Assembly (NCBI RefSeq): GCF_016807805.1
Contig: NZ_CP063362.1
Coordinates: 372,001 to 436,000 of the forward strand
Length of the DNA: 64,000 nucleotides
Source of the DNA: Xanthobacter dioxanivorans
Lineage (GTDB): Bacteria; Pseudomonadota; Alphaproteobacteria; Rhizobiales; Xanthobacteraceae
Reading direction: 5' to 3'
Shown: positions 41,896-51,683 of the stretch, piece after piece
Numbering within the stretch: the stretch's first letter is position 1
Layout: each line of letters opens with the position of its first letter
The notes under the pieces: model-generated
What the model saw: only the letters and a program-made list of their open reading frames with translations
The model's database searches: none
Told to the model about the DNA's origin: nothing
Position numbers and translations under genes: made by a program

Positions 41896-44576
41896 ATGAG
41901 TGCCCAGACAGCCCCCTCCCCGCAGCCGTTCAATCCGCACGACGAGGACGCGGTGGAAACCGCCGATTGGCTTTCTTCGCTCGATTCGGTCGCTCTTCAT
42001 GGCGGACCCGAGCGCGCGCGATTTCTGCTTTCCCGGCTGGAGGAGCACGCGCTCGAAACCGGCGTCGCCGAGGGCGCCCTGCCCTATTCGCCCTATCGCA
42101 ACTCCATCTCCCTAGAGAAGCAGCCGCCCTATCCGGGTGACCTGGAGCTGGAAGAGCGCATCACCTCCATCATCCGCTGGAACGCGCTTGCCATGGTGGT
42201 GCGCGCCAACAAGGCCTATGGCGAGCTGGGCGGCCATATCGCGAGCTATGCGTCGGCTGCGGAAATCTTCGAGGTGGGGTTCAACCATTTCTTCCGCGGC
42301 GCGGACGGCGGCGGCGCCGCGGACCTCGTCTACTACCAACCGCATTCCTCGCCCGGCATCTATGCCCGCGCTTTCCTGGAAGGGCGGCTGAGCGCGGAGC
42401 ACCTCGCCAAGTACCGCCAGGAGATCGGCGGCAAGGGGCTGTGCTCCTACCCCCATCCGTGGCTGATGCCGGATTTCTGGCAATTCCCCACCGGCTCCAT
42501 GGGCATCGGCCCCATCAATTCCGTCTATCAGGCCCGTTTCCTGCGCTATCTGCGCGACCGCGGGCTCGCCGACACGCAGGACCGGCATGTGTGGGGCGTG
42601 TTCGGCGATGGCGAGATGGACGAGCCGGAAGCCCTCGGCGGCCTCTCCATCGCCGCCCGCGAAGACCTCGACAACCTGACATTCATCATCAATTGCAACC
42701 TCCAGCGCCTCGACGGACCGGTGCGCGGCAACGGGCAGGTGATCCAGGAGCTGGAGCGACTGTTCCGCGGCATGGGCTGGAACGTCATCAAGGTGCTGTG
42801 GGGCTCGGAATGGGACCCCATCTTCGCCCGCGACAGAAACCACGTGCTGCTGAAGCGCTTCGCCGCCACGGTGGACGGCAAGTATCAGGCCCTCGGCGCC
42901 AAGGACGGCGTCTACAATCTCGCGCACTTCTTCGACGACGATCCGGAGGTGCGGGCACTGGTCGCGCACATGTCAGCCCAGGACATCGACAATCTCAAGC
43001 GCGGCGGCCACGATTTCCGCAAGCTCTATGCCGCCTTCGCCGCGGCGCGCGCCCATAAGGGGCGCCCGACCGTGATCCTCGCCAAGACCAAGAAGGGCTA
43101 CGGCATGGGCGGCGCCGGCGAAAGCCGCATGACCTCCCACCAGGCCAAGAAGCTCGACCTCGAGGCCCTCATCGCCTTCCGCGACAGGTTCGCCTTGCCG
43201 CTGACCGATGCGCAGGTGGAGAAGCTCGAATTCTACCATCCGGGCGAAGGTTCGCCCGAGATCCGCTATCTCAAGGCGCGCCGCTCCGCGCTCGGCGGCT
43301 TCATTCCCGCGCGCCGCGCCACGGCCCCCGCCGTCCATGTGCCGGCGCTGGAGAAATACGCGGACTTCGCGCTCAACGCGGACAGCAAGGACATGTCCAC
43401 CACGGTCGCGGTGGTGCGCCTGTTCACCAACCTCCTGAAGGACGGGGAGATCGGCCCGCGCATCGTCCCCATCGTGGCGGACGAGGCCCGCACCTTCGGC
43501 ATGGCCAACTTGTTCCGGCAGGTGGGCATCTATTCCCCCGTCGGCCAGCTCTACGAGCCGGAGGATGCCGGCTCCATGCTCTACTACAAGGAGGCGACGG
43601 ACGGGCAGCTGCTGGAGGAAGGCATCACCGAGGCCGGCGCCATCTCGTCCTGGGTCGCCGCCGCCACCTCATATTCGGTGCATGGCCTGCCCATGCTGCC
43701 CTTCTACATCTATTATTCTATGTTCGGCTTCCAGCGCGTGGGCGACCTCATCTGGGCCGCCGCCGACCAGCGGGCCCGCGGCTTCCTCATCGGCGCCACG
43801 GCGGGCAAGACCACCCTTGGCGGCGAGGGGCTGCAGCATCAGGATGGCTCCTCCCACCTGGTGGCGTCCACGGTGCCCAACTGCCGGGCCTACGACCCCG
43901 CCTTCGCCTATGAGCTGGCCGTGATCCTCGACCACGGCGCGCGCCGGATGCTGGAGGAGAACGCCGACGAGTTCTTCTACATCACCACCATGAACGAGAC
44001 CTATGCCCAGCCCTCCATGCCGAAGGGCGTGGCGGGGGACATCATCAAGGGGCTGTATCGCCTGCCGGGCCGGGAGGCTGGAACCGGCAAGGTGCGCCTC
44101 ATCGGCTCCGGCGCCATCCTGCCGGAGGTGGTGGCGGCCGCGGGGCTGCTGGAGACGGACTTCGGGATCGCGGCGGAGGTCTTCAGCGCCACCAGCTTCG
44201 TCGAACTGGCGCGGGAGGCGCAGGCCATCGAGCGGGCCAGCCTGTTCTCCCCGACGGTCCGGCCCGGCGCAGCCACGTGGCCAGCTTGCTCGGGGGCAAG
44301 GCCCCCATCGTCGCGGCGACGGACTATGTCCGGGCGCTGCCGCTGATGATCGCGCCCCATGTGGAAGGTCGCCTCGTCGCGCTCGGTACGGACGGCTTCG
44401 GACGTTCGGACACGCGCACGGCCCTGCGTGACTTCTTCGAGGTCAACCGCTTCTATGTGGTCCTAGCCGCCCTGGGTGCCCTCGCCGAAACAGGGGCGAT
44501 TCACCGCAGTCTCGTCGCCCAGGCGATCGAGACATACGGCTTGTCCATCAAGGCGGAGCCTTCCTGGCGCCTCTAG
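41896..44576 (+). pseudogene. aceE: Pyruvate dehydrogenase E1 (AceE type), one-base frameshift near C-terminus
   Basis: A homodimeric-type E1. The thiamin diphosphate motif runs from GDGEMDEPEALGG to FIINCNLQRLDGPV; other AceE blocks include YQPHSSPGIYARAFLEGRLS, GKGLCSYPHPWLMPDFWQ and EDAGSMLYYKEATDGQ. As given, the frame leaves AceE after ERASLFSP and stops at 44346 (816 residues). One extra C in the C4 run at 44249-44252 restores DGPARRSHVASLLGGKAPI and the conserved LGTDGFGRSDTR C-terminus, giving 893 residues, the normal AceE length. It catalyses decarboxylation of pyruvate to acetyl-lipoyl-E2, cotranscribed with E2 and E3. A different 2-oxo acid substrate is possible. Confidence 0.85.
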
Positions 44577-44776
44577 CCCCTGCGCTTGCCTGCTTCCAAG
44601 CCGGCGCATGCACGCCTTCATCTTGGCCTTGGTGCGTCTTCGAGCAAAGCGCAGGTTCGGCGTATCGCGCCGAAGCGGTCCAGGGCAACGCCCCCCGATC
44701 AACGCACCCCAGTCAGGTCCGGCTCCCGGCATGCGCGCGCCGCCGCACCTTGAACCGAAACGCGAGGAAACCGCCC

Positions 44777-46084
44777 ATGTCGGCGCAGCAGACGATCACT
44801 CTGCCGGATATCGGTGACTTTAACGACGTCCCCGTCATTGAACTATTGGTTGCCCCCGGTGACCGCGTGAAGGTCGATGACCTGATCCTCGCCCTCGAAT
44901 CCGACAAGGCCACCATCGAGGTGCCCTCGCCCATGGGGGGTGTCGTCTCCCAACTTCTGGTTCAGGTGGGCACCAAGGTCTCTCGGGGCTCTCCCCTGAT
45001 GATCCTGGAGATGGCAGGCGCTTCCGGCGATCCTGCTCCACCACCCGCAAATGGTGGCGCGCCGAAAATACCTGCGCCTGCCGCGCCCGTGCCGGATGCG
45101 TCCGTCGTGGCGTCCCGGCCCGGTTCGAGCCCGAGCGTTCCGGGTCCGGCCATGCCCGCCGCGGCGATGGCAACCAGCGACGGCGCCCACGCCACACCTT
45201 CTGTGCGGCAATATGCGAGGGAGCTGGGCGTCGATCTCTCCCGAGTCGTCGCGACCGGGCCCAAGAAGCGCATTCTCAAGGAGGATGTGCAGGCCTTCGT
45301 GAAGGGCGCCCTGGTGGCGGGCCCGGACCAGGCGAGGGGCAGCGGCACCACCCTCGATCTGCCGGACTGGCCCAAGGTCGACTTCACCAAGTTCGGCGAG
45401 ATCGAGCGCGTGCCCCTGTCGCGCATCCAGAAGCTGTCCGGTGGCAACCTCGCCCGCAACTGGGTGCGCATCCCGCACGTGACCAATTTCGACCATGCGG
45501 ACGTCACCGAGATCGAGGCGTTCCGCACGCAGGTGAATGCCGAGAAGCGCAACGACACCGGCAAGCTGACCATGGTCGCATTCTTGATCAAGGCATCGGC
45601 CAGCGCGCTGCGCGCCTATCCGCGGTTCAACTCCTCCCTCGACGGCGAGGACCTGATCTTCAAGAAGTACGTCCATGTGGGCTTCGCCGCCGACACACCC
45701 AACGGCCTCGTGGTGCCGGTGATCCGTGATGCCGACAGAAAGGGCGTCCTCGAGATCGCGACCGAGATGGGGGAGATGGCCGGAAAGGCCCGCGAGGGCC
45801 GCCTGCCGGGAACGGACATGCAGGGCGGCACCTTCACCGTCTCCTCCCTGGGCGGCGTCGGTGGGGACGGCTTCACGCCCATCATCAATGCGCCGGAGGT
45901 GGCGATCCTCGGCGCCGGTCGCTCGTCCACCGGGGCGGTCTGGCGCGGTTCCGCCTTCGAGCCACGCCTGATCATGCCGATCAGCCTGTCCTGGGATCAC
46001 CGGGTGGTGGACGGGGTCGCAGCGGCGCGCTTCCTCGGCCATGTGGCCGCCCTGCTCGCCGACTTTCGCCGGGCGGTGCTCTAG
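44777..46084 (+). CDS. aceF: Dihydrolipoyl acetyltransferase (E2)
   Basis: A 435-residue E2. One lipoyl domain (residues 1-78) has the modified Lys in ESDKATIEVPSP. An Ala/Pro linker follows, then the E1/E3-binding domain (SVRQYARELGVDLSRVVATG, about 145-180) and the catalytic acyltransferase domain with WDHRVVDGVAAARF near the C-terminus (His and Asp active site). The short LPDIGDFNDVPVIELLV start resembles AceF of AceE-type complexes. The gap from E1 to E2 is 200 bases with no gene. Confidence 0.92.
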   Translation: MSAQQTITLPDIGDFNDVPVIELLVAPGDRVKVDDLILALESDKATIEVPSPMGGVVSQLLVQVGTKVSRGSPLMILEMAGASGDPAPPPANGGAPKIPAPAAPVPDASVVASRPGSSPSVPGPAMPAAAMATSDGAHATPSVRQYARELGVDLSRVVATGPKKRILKEDVQAFVKGALVAGPDQARGSGTTLDLPDWPKVDFTKFGEIERVPLSRIQKLSGGNLARNWVRIPHVTNFDHADVTEIEAFRTQVNAEKRNDTGKLTMVAFLIKASASALRAYPRFNSSLDGEDLIFKKYVHVGFAADTPNGLVVPVIRDADRKGVLEIATEMGEMAGKAREGRLPGTDMQGGTFTVSSLGGVGGDGFTPIINAPEVAILGAGRSSTGAVWRGSAFEPRLIMPISLSWDHRVVDGVAAARFLGHVAALLADFRRAVL

Positions 46085-46192
46085 GCCTTCGGGCCGAGCC
46101 GGGCGCGATCGCTTCAAGCCCTTGTTTCAACGCATGTCATTCGAGCGCGCCGAAAGCGGCTGCCGCGAGAACGTACCGGAAGATGGCGCGCC

Positions 46193-47926
46193 ATGAGCAT
46201 CAAGGACATCCATGTTCCCGACATCGGCGACTTCAAGCAGGTGCCGGTCATCGAAATCTTCGTGAAGCCAGGCGACCGGATCGATGCGGAAACTCCCATC
46301 GCCGCGGTCGAGTCTGAGAAGGCGACCATGGACATCCCCTCACCTTTGGCGGGCACCATCGTGGAGCTGGCCATCGGCGTCGGCGATCCCGTCAGCGAGG
46401 GCACGCTCCTCGCCCGCATCGAGGTTGAAGGCGCGGGCGCCGCAATGCCGGTCGGTGTGCCCGCCTATGCCGGCAAGGCCCCCGCCGCCCAGCCGCCCGC
46501 CGCTTCGGCCACAGCCGCCACTGCCGTTCCCGAAGACGCCATTGACCTCGTCGTCATCGGCGGCGGCCCCGGCGGATATTCCGCCGCCTTCCGCGCCGCC
46601 GACCTGGGGCTCAGGGTCGCCCTCGTCGAGCGCGAGGCCACCCTCGGCGGGGTCTGCCTCAATGTGGGCTGCATCCCCTCCAAGGCGCTCCTGCACGTGG
46701 CTGCCGTGAAGGAGGAGGCCGAGCGCCTCTCTGCCCACGGCATCAGCTTCGGCACGCCGCTGGTGGACCTCGACCGCCTGCGCGCGTTCAAGGCGGGTGT
46801 GGTGAACAAGCTGACAAGCGGCCTCGCCTTCATGGCGAAGACCCGCAAGGTCACGGTCATCCGCGGCACCGCCACCTTCACCGACACCCATCACCTCGAT
46901 GTCGCCCTGGAGGGGGGCGGGAGCGATCGCATCGCCTTTCGCTCCTGCATCATCGCGGCCGGCTCGGAGCCCGTTCACCTGCCCTTCCTGCCGCAGGACC
47001 CGCGCATCGTCGACTCGACCGGCGCCCTCGATCTGCCTTTCGTGCCGAAGCGGATGCTTGTCATCGGCGGCGGTATCATCGGCCTCGAAATGGCAACGGT
47101 CTATTCCGCCCTCGGCAGCGTGATCGACGTGGTCGAGCAGTTCGATGGCCTCCTCGCAGGCGTGGACCGCGACCTTGAGAAGCTCTGGATGGGCCAGAAC
47201 AAGCACCGCTTCGGCCGGATCATGACATCGACGAGGCTCGTCTCGATCGAGGCGGGCGCGGACGGGCTCCACGTCGTGTTCGATGGCAAGGATGCAGGAC
47301 CGGCCACCTACGACCTCGTCCTTCAGGCCGTGGGACGCCGGCCCGCCGGGTCGACGCTGAAGCTTGAAGCGGCGGGCCTTGCCCACGATCGCAGCTTCAT
47401 TCCCGTCGACGATCAGATGCGCACGAAGGTTGCGCACATCTTCGCCATCGGCGATATCGTGGGGCAGCCCATGCTCGCCCACAAGGCCGTGCATCAGGGC
47501 CACGTGGCGGCGGAGTCGGCCGCCGGCCACAAGACCGGCTTCGATGCGAAGGTGATCCCGTCGGTCGCCTACACCGCCCCCGAGATCGCGTGGGTGGGGC
47601 TGACCGAGGCCGAAGCCAGGGCGCAGGGTATCGCCGTTAAGGTGGCCCGCTTCCCGTGGGCGGCGTCTGGCCGGGCCGTCGCGAACGGCGCTGACCACGG
47701 CGTTACCAAGCTGGTCCTGTCCGCGGACACGGGCCGCGTGGTCGGCGGGGCGATCGTGGGGCCGTCCGCTGGCGACCTGATCGGCGAGATCTGCCTCGCC
47801 ATCGAGATGGGCGCCGACGCGGTGGACATCGGCAAGACCATCCATCCCCATCCAACGCTCGGAGAAAGCATCGGCATGGCGGCGGAAGTCGCGCTGGGGG
47901 CCTGCACGGATCTGCCGCCGCCCTGA
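46193..47926 (+). CDS. lpd: Dihydrolipoyl dehydrogenase (E3) with N-terminal lipoyl domain
   Basis: A 577-residue E3. Residues 1-80 are a lipoyl domain (VESEKATMDIPSP). After an Ala/Pro linker, the flavoprotein part starts near residue 119 with VVIGGGPGGYSA and the redox-active disulfide GGVCLNVGCIPSKALL. NAD binding is in VIGGGIIGLEMATV; FAD site two is IFAIGDIV; the C-terminal catalytic His is in TIHPHPTLGES. Lipoyl-E3 fusions are typical of AceE-type clusters in alpha- and betaproteobacteria. It closes the complex operon. Confidence 0.93.
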   Translation: MSIKDIHVPDIGDFKQVPVIEIFVKPGDRIDAETPIAAVESEKATMDIPSPLAGTIVELAIGVGDPVSEGTLLARIEVEGAGAAMPVGVPAYAGKAPAAQPPAASATAATAVPEDAIDLVVIGGGPGGYSAAFRAADLGLRVALVEREATLGGVCLNVGCIPSKALLHVAAVKEEAERLSAHGISFGTPLVDLDRLRAFKAGVVNKLTSGLAFMAKTRKVTVIRGTATFTDTHHLDVALEGGGSDRIAFRSCIIAAGSEPVHLPFLPQDPRIVDSTGALDLPFVPKRMLVIGGGIIGLEMATVYSALGSVIDVVEQFDGLLAGVDRDLEKLWMGQNKHRFGRIMTSTRLVSIEAGADGLHVVFDGKDAGPATYDLVLQAVGRRPAGSTLKLEAAGLAHDRSFIPVDDQMRTKVAHIFAIGDIVGQPMLAHKAVHQGHVAAESAAGHKTGFDAKVIPSVAYTAPEIAWVGLTEAEARAQGIAVKVARFPWAASGRAVANGADHGVTKLVLSADTGRVVGGAIVGPSAGDLIGEICLAIEMGADAVDIGKTIHPHPTLGESIGMAAEVALGACTDLPPP

Positions 47927-48019
47927 AGCGGGCTGTTGTAAAAATCAAGGCCGCGCCGCCTCGGCGGGTGCGGGACCCGAGGCGCCGCGCGTGAAGCAGA
48001 AGACAGGAAAAGGACGTTC

Positions 48020-48757
48020 ATGAAGACCGAAGAGCTGTGCTACGAGGCCGACGGCCTCTCCATGATCGGCCATCTCGCATGGGACGAGACGGCCACGACC
48101 CCACGACCCGCGGTGCTGGTGTTTCCCGAAGCCTTCGGGCTCGGCGCACATGCCAAGGCGCGGGCGGAACGGATCGTCTCGGAATTCGGCTACGTGGCCC
48201 TGGCCTGCGACCTGCACGGCGACCAGAAGGTCTTCCCCGACCTTGGGACCATGATGCCGGTGCTGACGGCCTTGCGTGGCGATATCGCCAGGGTCCGCGC
48301 CCGCACCCGAAAGGCGCTCGAGGCGCTCCTGAGGCGCAGGGAGGTGGATGCGTCGCGCGTCGCGGCCATCGGCTTCTGCTACGGAGGAACCCTAGCCTAT
48401 GAACTGGCCCTCGCCGGTGCCGACATCAAGGCCGCCGTGGGCTTCCACAGCGGCCTGCAAGTCAGCGCTCCACAGGATGCGGGACAGATCAAGGCCAAGG
48501 TGCTCGCGCTGATCGGGGCCGACGATCCCGGTGTCCCGCCCGAAGACCGTGCAGCGTTCGAAGCCGTGCTGCGCGCCGGCAAGGTGGACTGGCAGATGAC
48601 CTTGTACGGCGGCGTGGTGCACAGTTTCACCAATCCGGATGCAGACCTGCTCGGGAAGCCAGACTTCCTGCGCTACGACGCCGTCGCGGACAGGAGGTCC
48701 TGGCAGCAGATGCGCGCCCTTTTCGCCGAGGTACTTGGAGAGAGCCCGACCTCTTGA
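48020..48757 (+). CDS. Dienelactone hydrolase family protein
   Basis: A 245-residue alpha/beta hydrolase of the DLH family. The nucleophile Cys is in GFCYGGTLAYELA (about residue 119), the Asp in IGADDPGVPPEDRA, and the His in GGVVHSFTNPDAD. Dienelactone hydrolases open 4-carboxymethylenebutenolides from chlorinated or modified catechols, but many paralogues hydrolyse other esters. It lies 93 bases after E3 on the same strand and may share that transcript. Confidence 0.88.
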   Translation: MKTEELCYEADGLSMIGHLAWDETATTPRPAVLVFPEAFGLGAHAKARAERIVSEFGYVALACDLHGDQKVFPDLGTMMPVLTALRGDIARVRARTRKALEALLRRREVDASRVAAIGFCYGGTLAYELALAGADIKAAVGFHSGLQVSAPQDAGQIKAKVLALIGADDPGVPPEDRAAFEAVLRAGKVDWQMTLYGGVVHSFTNPDADLLGKPDFLRYDAVADRRSWQQMRALFAEVLGESPTS

Positions 48758-48907
48758 GGCCGTGCCGATGCGGGTGAAAAGCCCGCCAAGCGCCAGATGA
48801 GCCAGCGGCGGCGATGGTGCCGTGCGCATATCGCCAATGGCTGGCGAAATACCTTCTTCACCCGCCGGTCGAGCCGGCGGAGATCCGCTCGCCGACGGTC
48901 ACGCGCT

Positions 48908-49090
48908 TCAGTTCGCCGACCGGCTTGACGGCGGAAACGACCGGTGGGCCTGCTCGACCACCAGTCGAGCCGAGCGGACGCAGCCGCTCTGGACGGCACC
49001 CATCCATGGCCGCACCCCGTCGCCGACATTCCAGAGGTTGGCGATCGGCGTCGTGTTCGGCCAGTCGCGGCCCGAAATGGCGTGCTGGCC
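48908..49090 (-). pseudogene. C-terminal remnant, probably of an FAD-dependent oxidoreductase
   Basis: On the minus strand, one frame ending at the TGA 48908-48910 contains GRDWPNTTPIANLWNVGDGV and then RPWMGAVQSGCVRSARLVVEQ. This is the shape of the C-terminal FAD-binding end of CrtI-like or other NAD(P)/FAD oxidoreductases (NLWNVGDGV and a helix ending in VVEQ). Nothing upstream in this frame resembles the rest of such an enzyme. The family is inferred from about 45 residues. The 618-base interval 48758-49375 holds nothing else recognisable except a possible 31-residue frame at 49150-49245. Confidence 0.45.
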
Positions 49091-49149
49091 CGGCCAGTGC
49101 CGGTGCAGTTCTCGATCGACATCAGCCTGGCCGCGCTGAATTCCTCGAG

Positions 49150-49245
49150 TTATTCGGCCGTCTCGCGCTTGAGGATCTCGACTTCCTTGTCGAAGTCGAA
49201 CCCGGAGTGGGCGGGATGTGGCGTGATTCCACCGTTCTTGGTCAT
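49150..49245 (-). CDS. Possible 31-residue protein
   Basis: An ATG at 49245 opens a short frame to the TAA at 49150-49152, with a plausible acidic helical tail (DFDKEVEILKRETAE) and only a weak GGAGACGAG-like ribosome site. It is unlike any family I know and could equally be part of the decayed oxidoreductase gene next to it. Confidence 0.25.
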   Translation of the reverse strand: MTKNGGITPHPAHSGFDFDKEVEILKRETAE

Positions 49246-49375
49246 GTATGTGTCTCGTCTCCGATGATCATGATCGGTGCGCGGAGTATCGATACGGCGC
49301 GCGCCGCAACGGTCCCAACGGTCGCTCATGCCTCAAAAAGCACCACCGGCACGCGATTCCACGTTGCTCAAGCGA

Positions 49376-50068
49376 TCAGAAGGGGCGGCCGGATTCGGTC
49401 CACGGATCGGCCAAGCCGTACCAGAAGAGCTGAATGAGATAGGCGATCACGAAGGCGCCCCAGATCGGCAGCGCGCCCAGCACCAGCCCCTTGCGCACAT
49501 CGTCGCTGGCGAGCGAAAAGCCCGTGTTCGCGGGCAGCGCGGCCCAGCGCCACGTGCTGCGCGAGAGCACGTAGCACAGGAGCATCAGGTTTCCGTTCAG
49601 CAACACGTTGGACCAGGGCACGGTGCCGATCAGATATTCCGGTTTCTGGTGATAGATATAGATTCGCAATACACCAGTCAGAAAGTTCTCCAATGCCGTC
49701 ATGCCGATGGCGCCGAGAAACCAGATTGCCACGTACTGCAACGCACCGAGCCTGCGATCGAACCAGTCCGAGACGATGACGAGCAGCACGGTCGGCAGGC
49801 CGAAGGCCAGGCCCCAGGCCAGCGCTATCGACCAAGGATACGTCACGCCTTGCGCGGTGATGCCGGGAAGCGGCAAGAGATCGCGGTTGAACGTGGCATT
49901 AAAGAAGCTGCGGGTGCACCAAGCCCAGTCGAACACGAAGCAGATCGCTCCGGCGATGACGGCGCCCGCATAAAGGGGATTACGCCGCCGAACCACCCAG
50001 ATCAGCGTCGAGAGGAATGCGAGCGCGATGACGGCTTCTGTTGCTCGCATGGTGAGGAGATTGGACAT
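49376..50068 (-). CDS. Polytopic membrane protein of unknown function
   Basis: A 230-residue protein with about six or seven hydrophobic segments and few charges, preceded by GGAGGCCCC. Features include ICFVFDWAWCTRSFFNATFN, a loop with Asn/Phe/Asp, and YPWSIALAWGLAFGLPTVLL. Two Trp-rich segments face one side. It is next to the P450 gene on the same strand, separated by 153 bases. I do not recognise a characterised family. Possible roles are substrate access or anchoring of the P450 system. Confidence 0.7.
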   Translation of the reverse strand: MSNLLTMRATEAVIALAFLSTLIWVVRRRNPLYAGAVIAGAICFVFDWAWCTRSFFNATFNRDLLPLPGITAQGVTYPWSIALAWGLAFGLPTVLLVIVSDWFDRRLGALQYVAIWFLGAIGMTALENFLTGVLRIYIYHQKPEYLIGTVPWSNVLLNGNLMLLCYVLSRSTWRWAALPANTGFSLASDDVRKGLVLGALPIWGAFVIAYLIQLFWYGLADPWTESGRPF

Positions 50069-50221
50069 GGGGCCTCCACACTTGGCAGATGGGAACAGTT
50101 GACCTGGAGCGACCTAAGGCTCTGCCCTTGTAGTTCTCGGCTTCGTCGCCTGGCTCATCTCGTGAGAAGCGCCAGGCGAGGAAAACCGCCTGACGCGGCC
50201 GTTGGAACGGATCGACCGTTC

Positions 50222-51433
50222 TCAGGAGGCACGACGCGGGCGCGACGCAAACTTTGCCGGCAGGTGCAGGATGCCCAAGGTTTCGGCGCCGTGGAAATCC
50301 CACTTCACCTTTTCGGGCTCGGCAAGCTCGATATCGGGCAGCCGCGCAAGCAACTCCTCCATCACCACGCGCATTTCCATGCGCGCCGTCGGCGCTCCGA
50401 CGCAGGAATGCTTTCCAAGACCGAAGCCCAGGTGCTGGAATTCCGGACGATCAATGTCGAAGTCGAGAGGCTTGTCCACGACCGCCGGATCACGATTGGC
50501 GGCCTGCCAGCACATATAGACCGTGTCGCCCTTCTTGATGTGCGCGCCGTGGGCTTCCACATCCTCCGTCGCCTTCCGGAACAAGCCGAAGAAGGGGTGG
50601 TGAAGACGCAGCCCCTCTTCCACCGCCTTGGGAATTAAGGCGGGATCCTCGATCAGCCGCTGCTTCAGCTGCGGCCGGCGCAGCACCTCGTAGAGCAGGT
50701 TGGTGAGCGCCGCCGTGGTGGTGCCGTGCCCGGCCACGAGGAGGGAAACCACCGCCGCGCCGACTTCGAACGGTGTCATGTGCCGATCGCCGAACCGCGC
50801 GTCGGCGAGGACGGTCAGATAATCCTCCTTGGGATCGCTCTTGCGCCGCTCCACTTCGGACCAGCCATATTCGCTGAACTCCTGGAAGAGCTTCGCGAAT
50901 TGCTCGGGCTGGTTCACATGGGCCAGAACATTGAGCGTCATGGACCGCACGCGCTCGTGATGCTCGCGCGGCAGTCCGAGGATGTGAAAAATCGCCTTCA
51001 TCGGCACTTGCTCGGCAAGGTCCAGATGCAGGTCGCATGCCCCCTTCTCGGCGAAGCCTTCGATGAGCTCGATAGCATCGGCACGCACCGCCGGTCCGAT
51101 CCGATCCGCCGTCCGTATGTTGACGCCGTCGGAGAAGACCTTGCGCCAGGGCGTATGCTCGGGCGGATCCATGGAGAGGGGCGGAAACACCGGCGAGCCT
51201 TCGATATAGGGGCGCAGGACCGACGGGCCGTTCGCATAGGTCTTCCAATCCATGAGACCGCGGCGGACGTCCTCATAGTTCATATAGATGTGGAAGCCGC
51301 CCAGTTCCTTCGAATGCGGCACCGGACACTTTGTGCGCGCACGCTCGATCAGGTCGAGCGCTTGAGCCGGCGTCTTCGTGTAAGTGCTGAAGGTCGAAAA
51401 TTCCTCAGAAAGGCTTTCAGGGGTATCAGCCAT
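50222..51433 (-). CDS. Cytochrome P450
   Basis: A 403-residue soluble bacterial P450. I-helix AGHGTTT is at residues 234-240, the K-helix ExxR is EEGLR (272-276), and the haem loop FGLGKHSCVG has the proximal Cys at 344. A histidine in place of the more common acidic residue appears in the I-helix AGHGT. No membrane anchor is seen. Start 51433 follows GGAGG. Electrons probably come from a [2Fe-2S] ferredoxin such as 40833-41153. It shares polarity and spacing with the CrtI-like genes at 51684 and 53588. Confidence 0.93.
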   Translation of the reverse strand: MADTPESLSEEFSTFSTYTKTPAQALDLIERARTKCPVPHSKELGGFHIYMNYEDVRRGLMDWKTYANGPSVLRPYIEGSPVFPPLSMDPPEHTPWRKVFSDGVNIRTADRIGPAVRADAIELIEGFAEKGACDLHLDLAEQVPMKAIFHILGLPREHHERVRSMTLNVLAHVNQPEQFAKLFQEFSEYGWSEVERRKSDPKEDYLTVLADARFGDRHMTPFEVGAAVVSLLVAGHGTTTAALTNLLYEVLRRPQLKQRLIEDPALIPKAVEEGLRLHHPFFGLFRKATEDVEAHGAHIKKGDTVYMCWQAANRDPAVVDKPLDFDIDRPEFQHLGFGLGKHSCVGAPTARMEMRVVMEELLARLPDIELAEPEKVKWDFHGAETLGILHLPAKFASRPRRAS

Positions 51434-51646
51434 GGGGACATATCCTCCGGTTGTTCATTATTCATTTCGGGTTTACGGAACGCAGAGCATTCGACGCCAG
51501 GGTCAGATGCGGTGTCCTTTGTCCTCTATGAGTTGCGAATCGCCTGCTCCGGACCACTTTCGGGACCGATGGGATCGAACCGAACTATAATTTATATATA
51601 TATCAAATAAAGCACGTCGGCAGATTTCAGGCCGCCAGACGGCTGA

Positions 51647-51677
51647 CCGCTCGGCGCCGCGCCGCCGGTCCGAGCGG
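51647..51677 (-). terminator. Hairpin downstream of CrtI-like gene
   Basis: CCGCTCGG (51647-51654) pairs with CCGAGCGG (51670-51677), just after the stop of the minus-strand gene at 51684. On the minus strand AT-rich sequence follows within about 40 bases. Confidence 0.5.
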
Positions 51678-51683
51678 CCTCGC

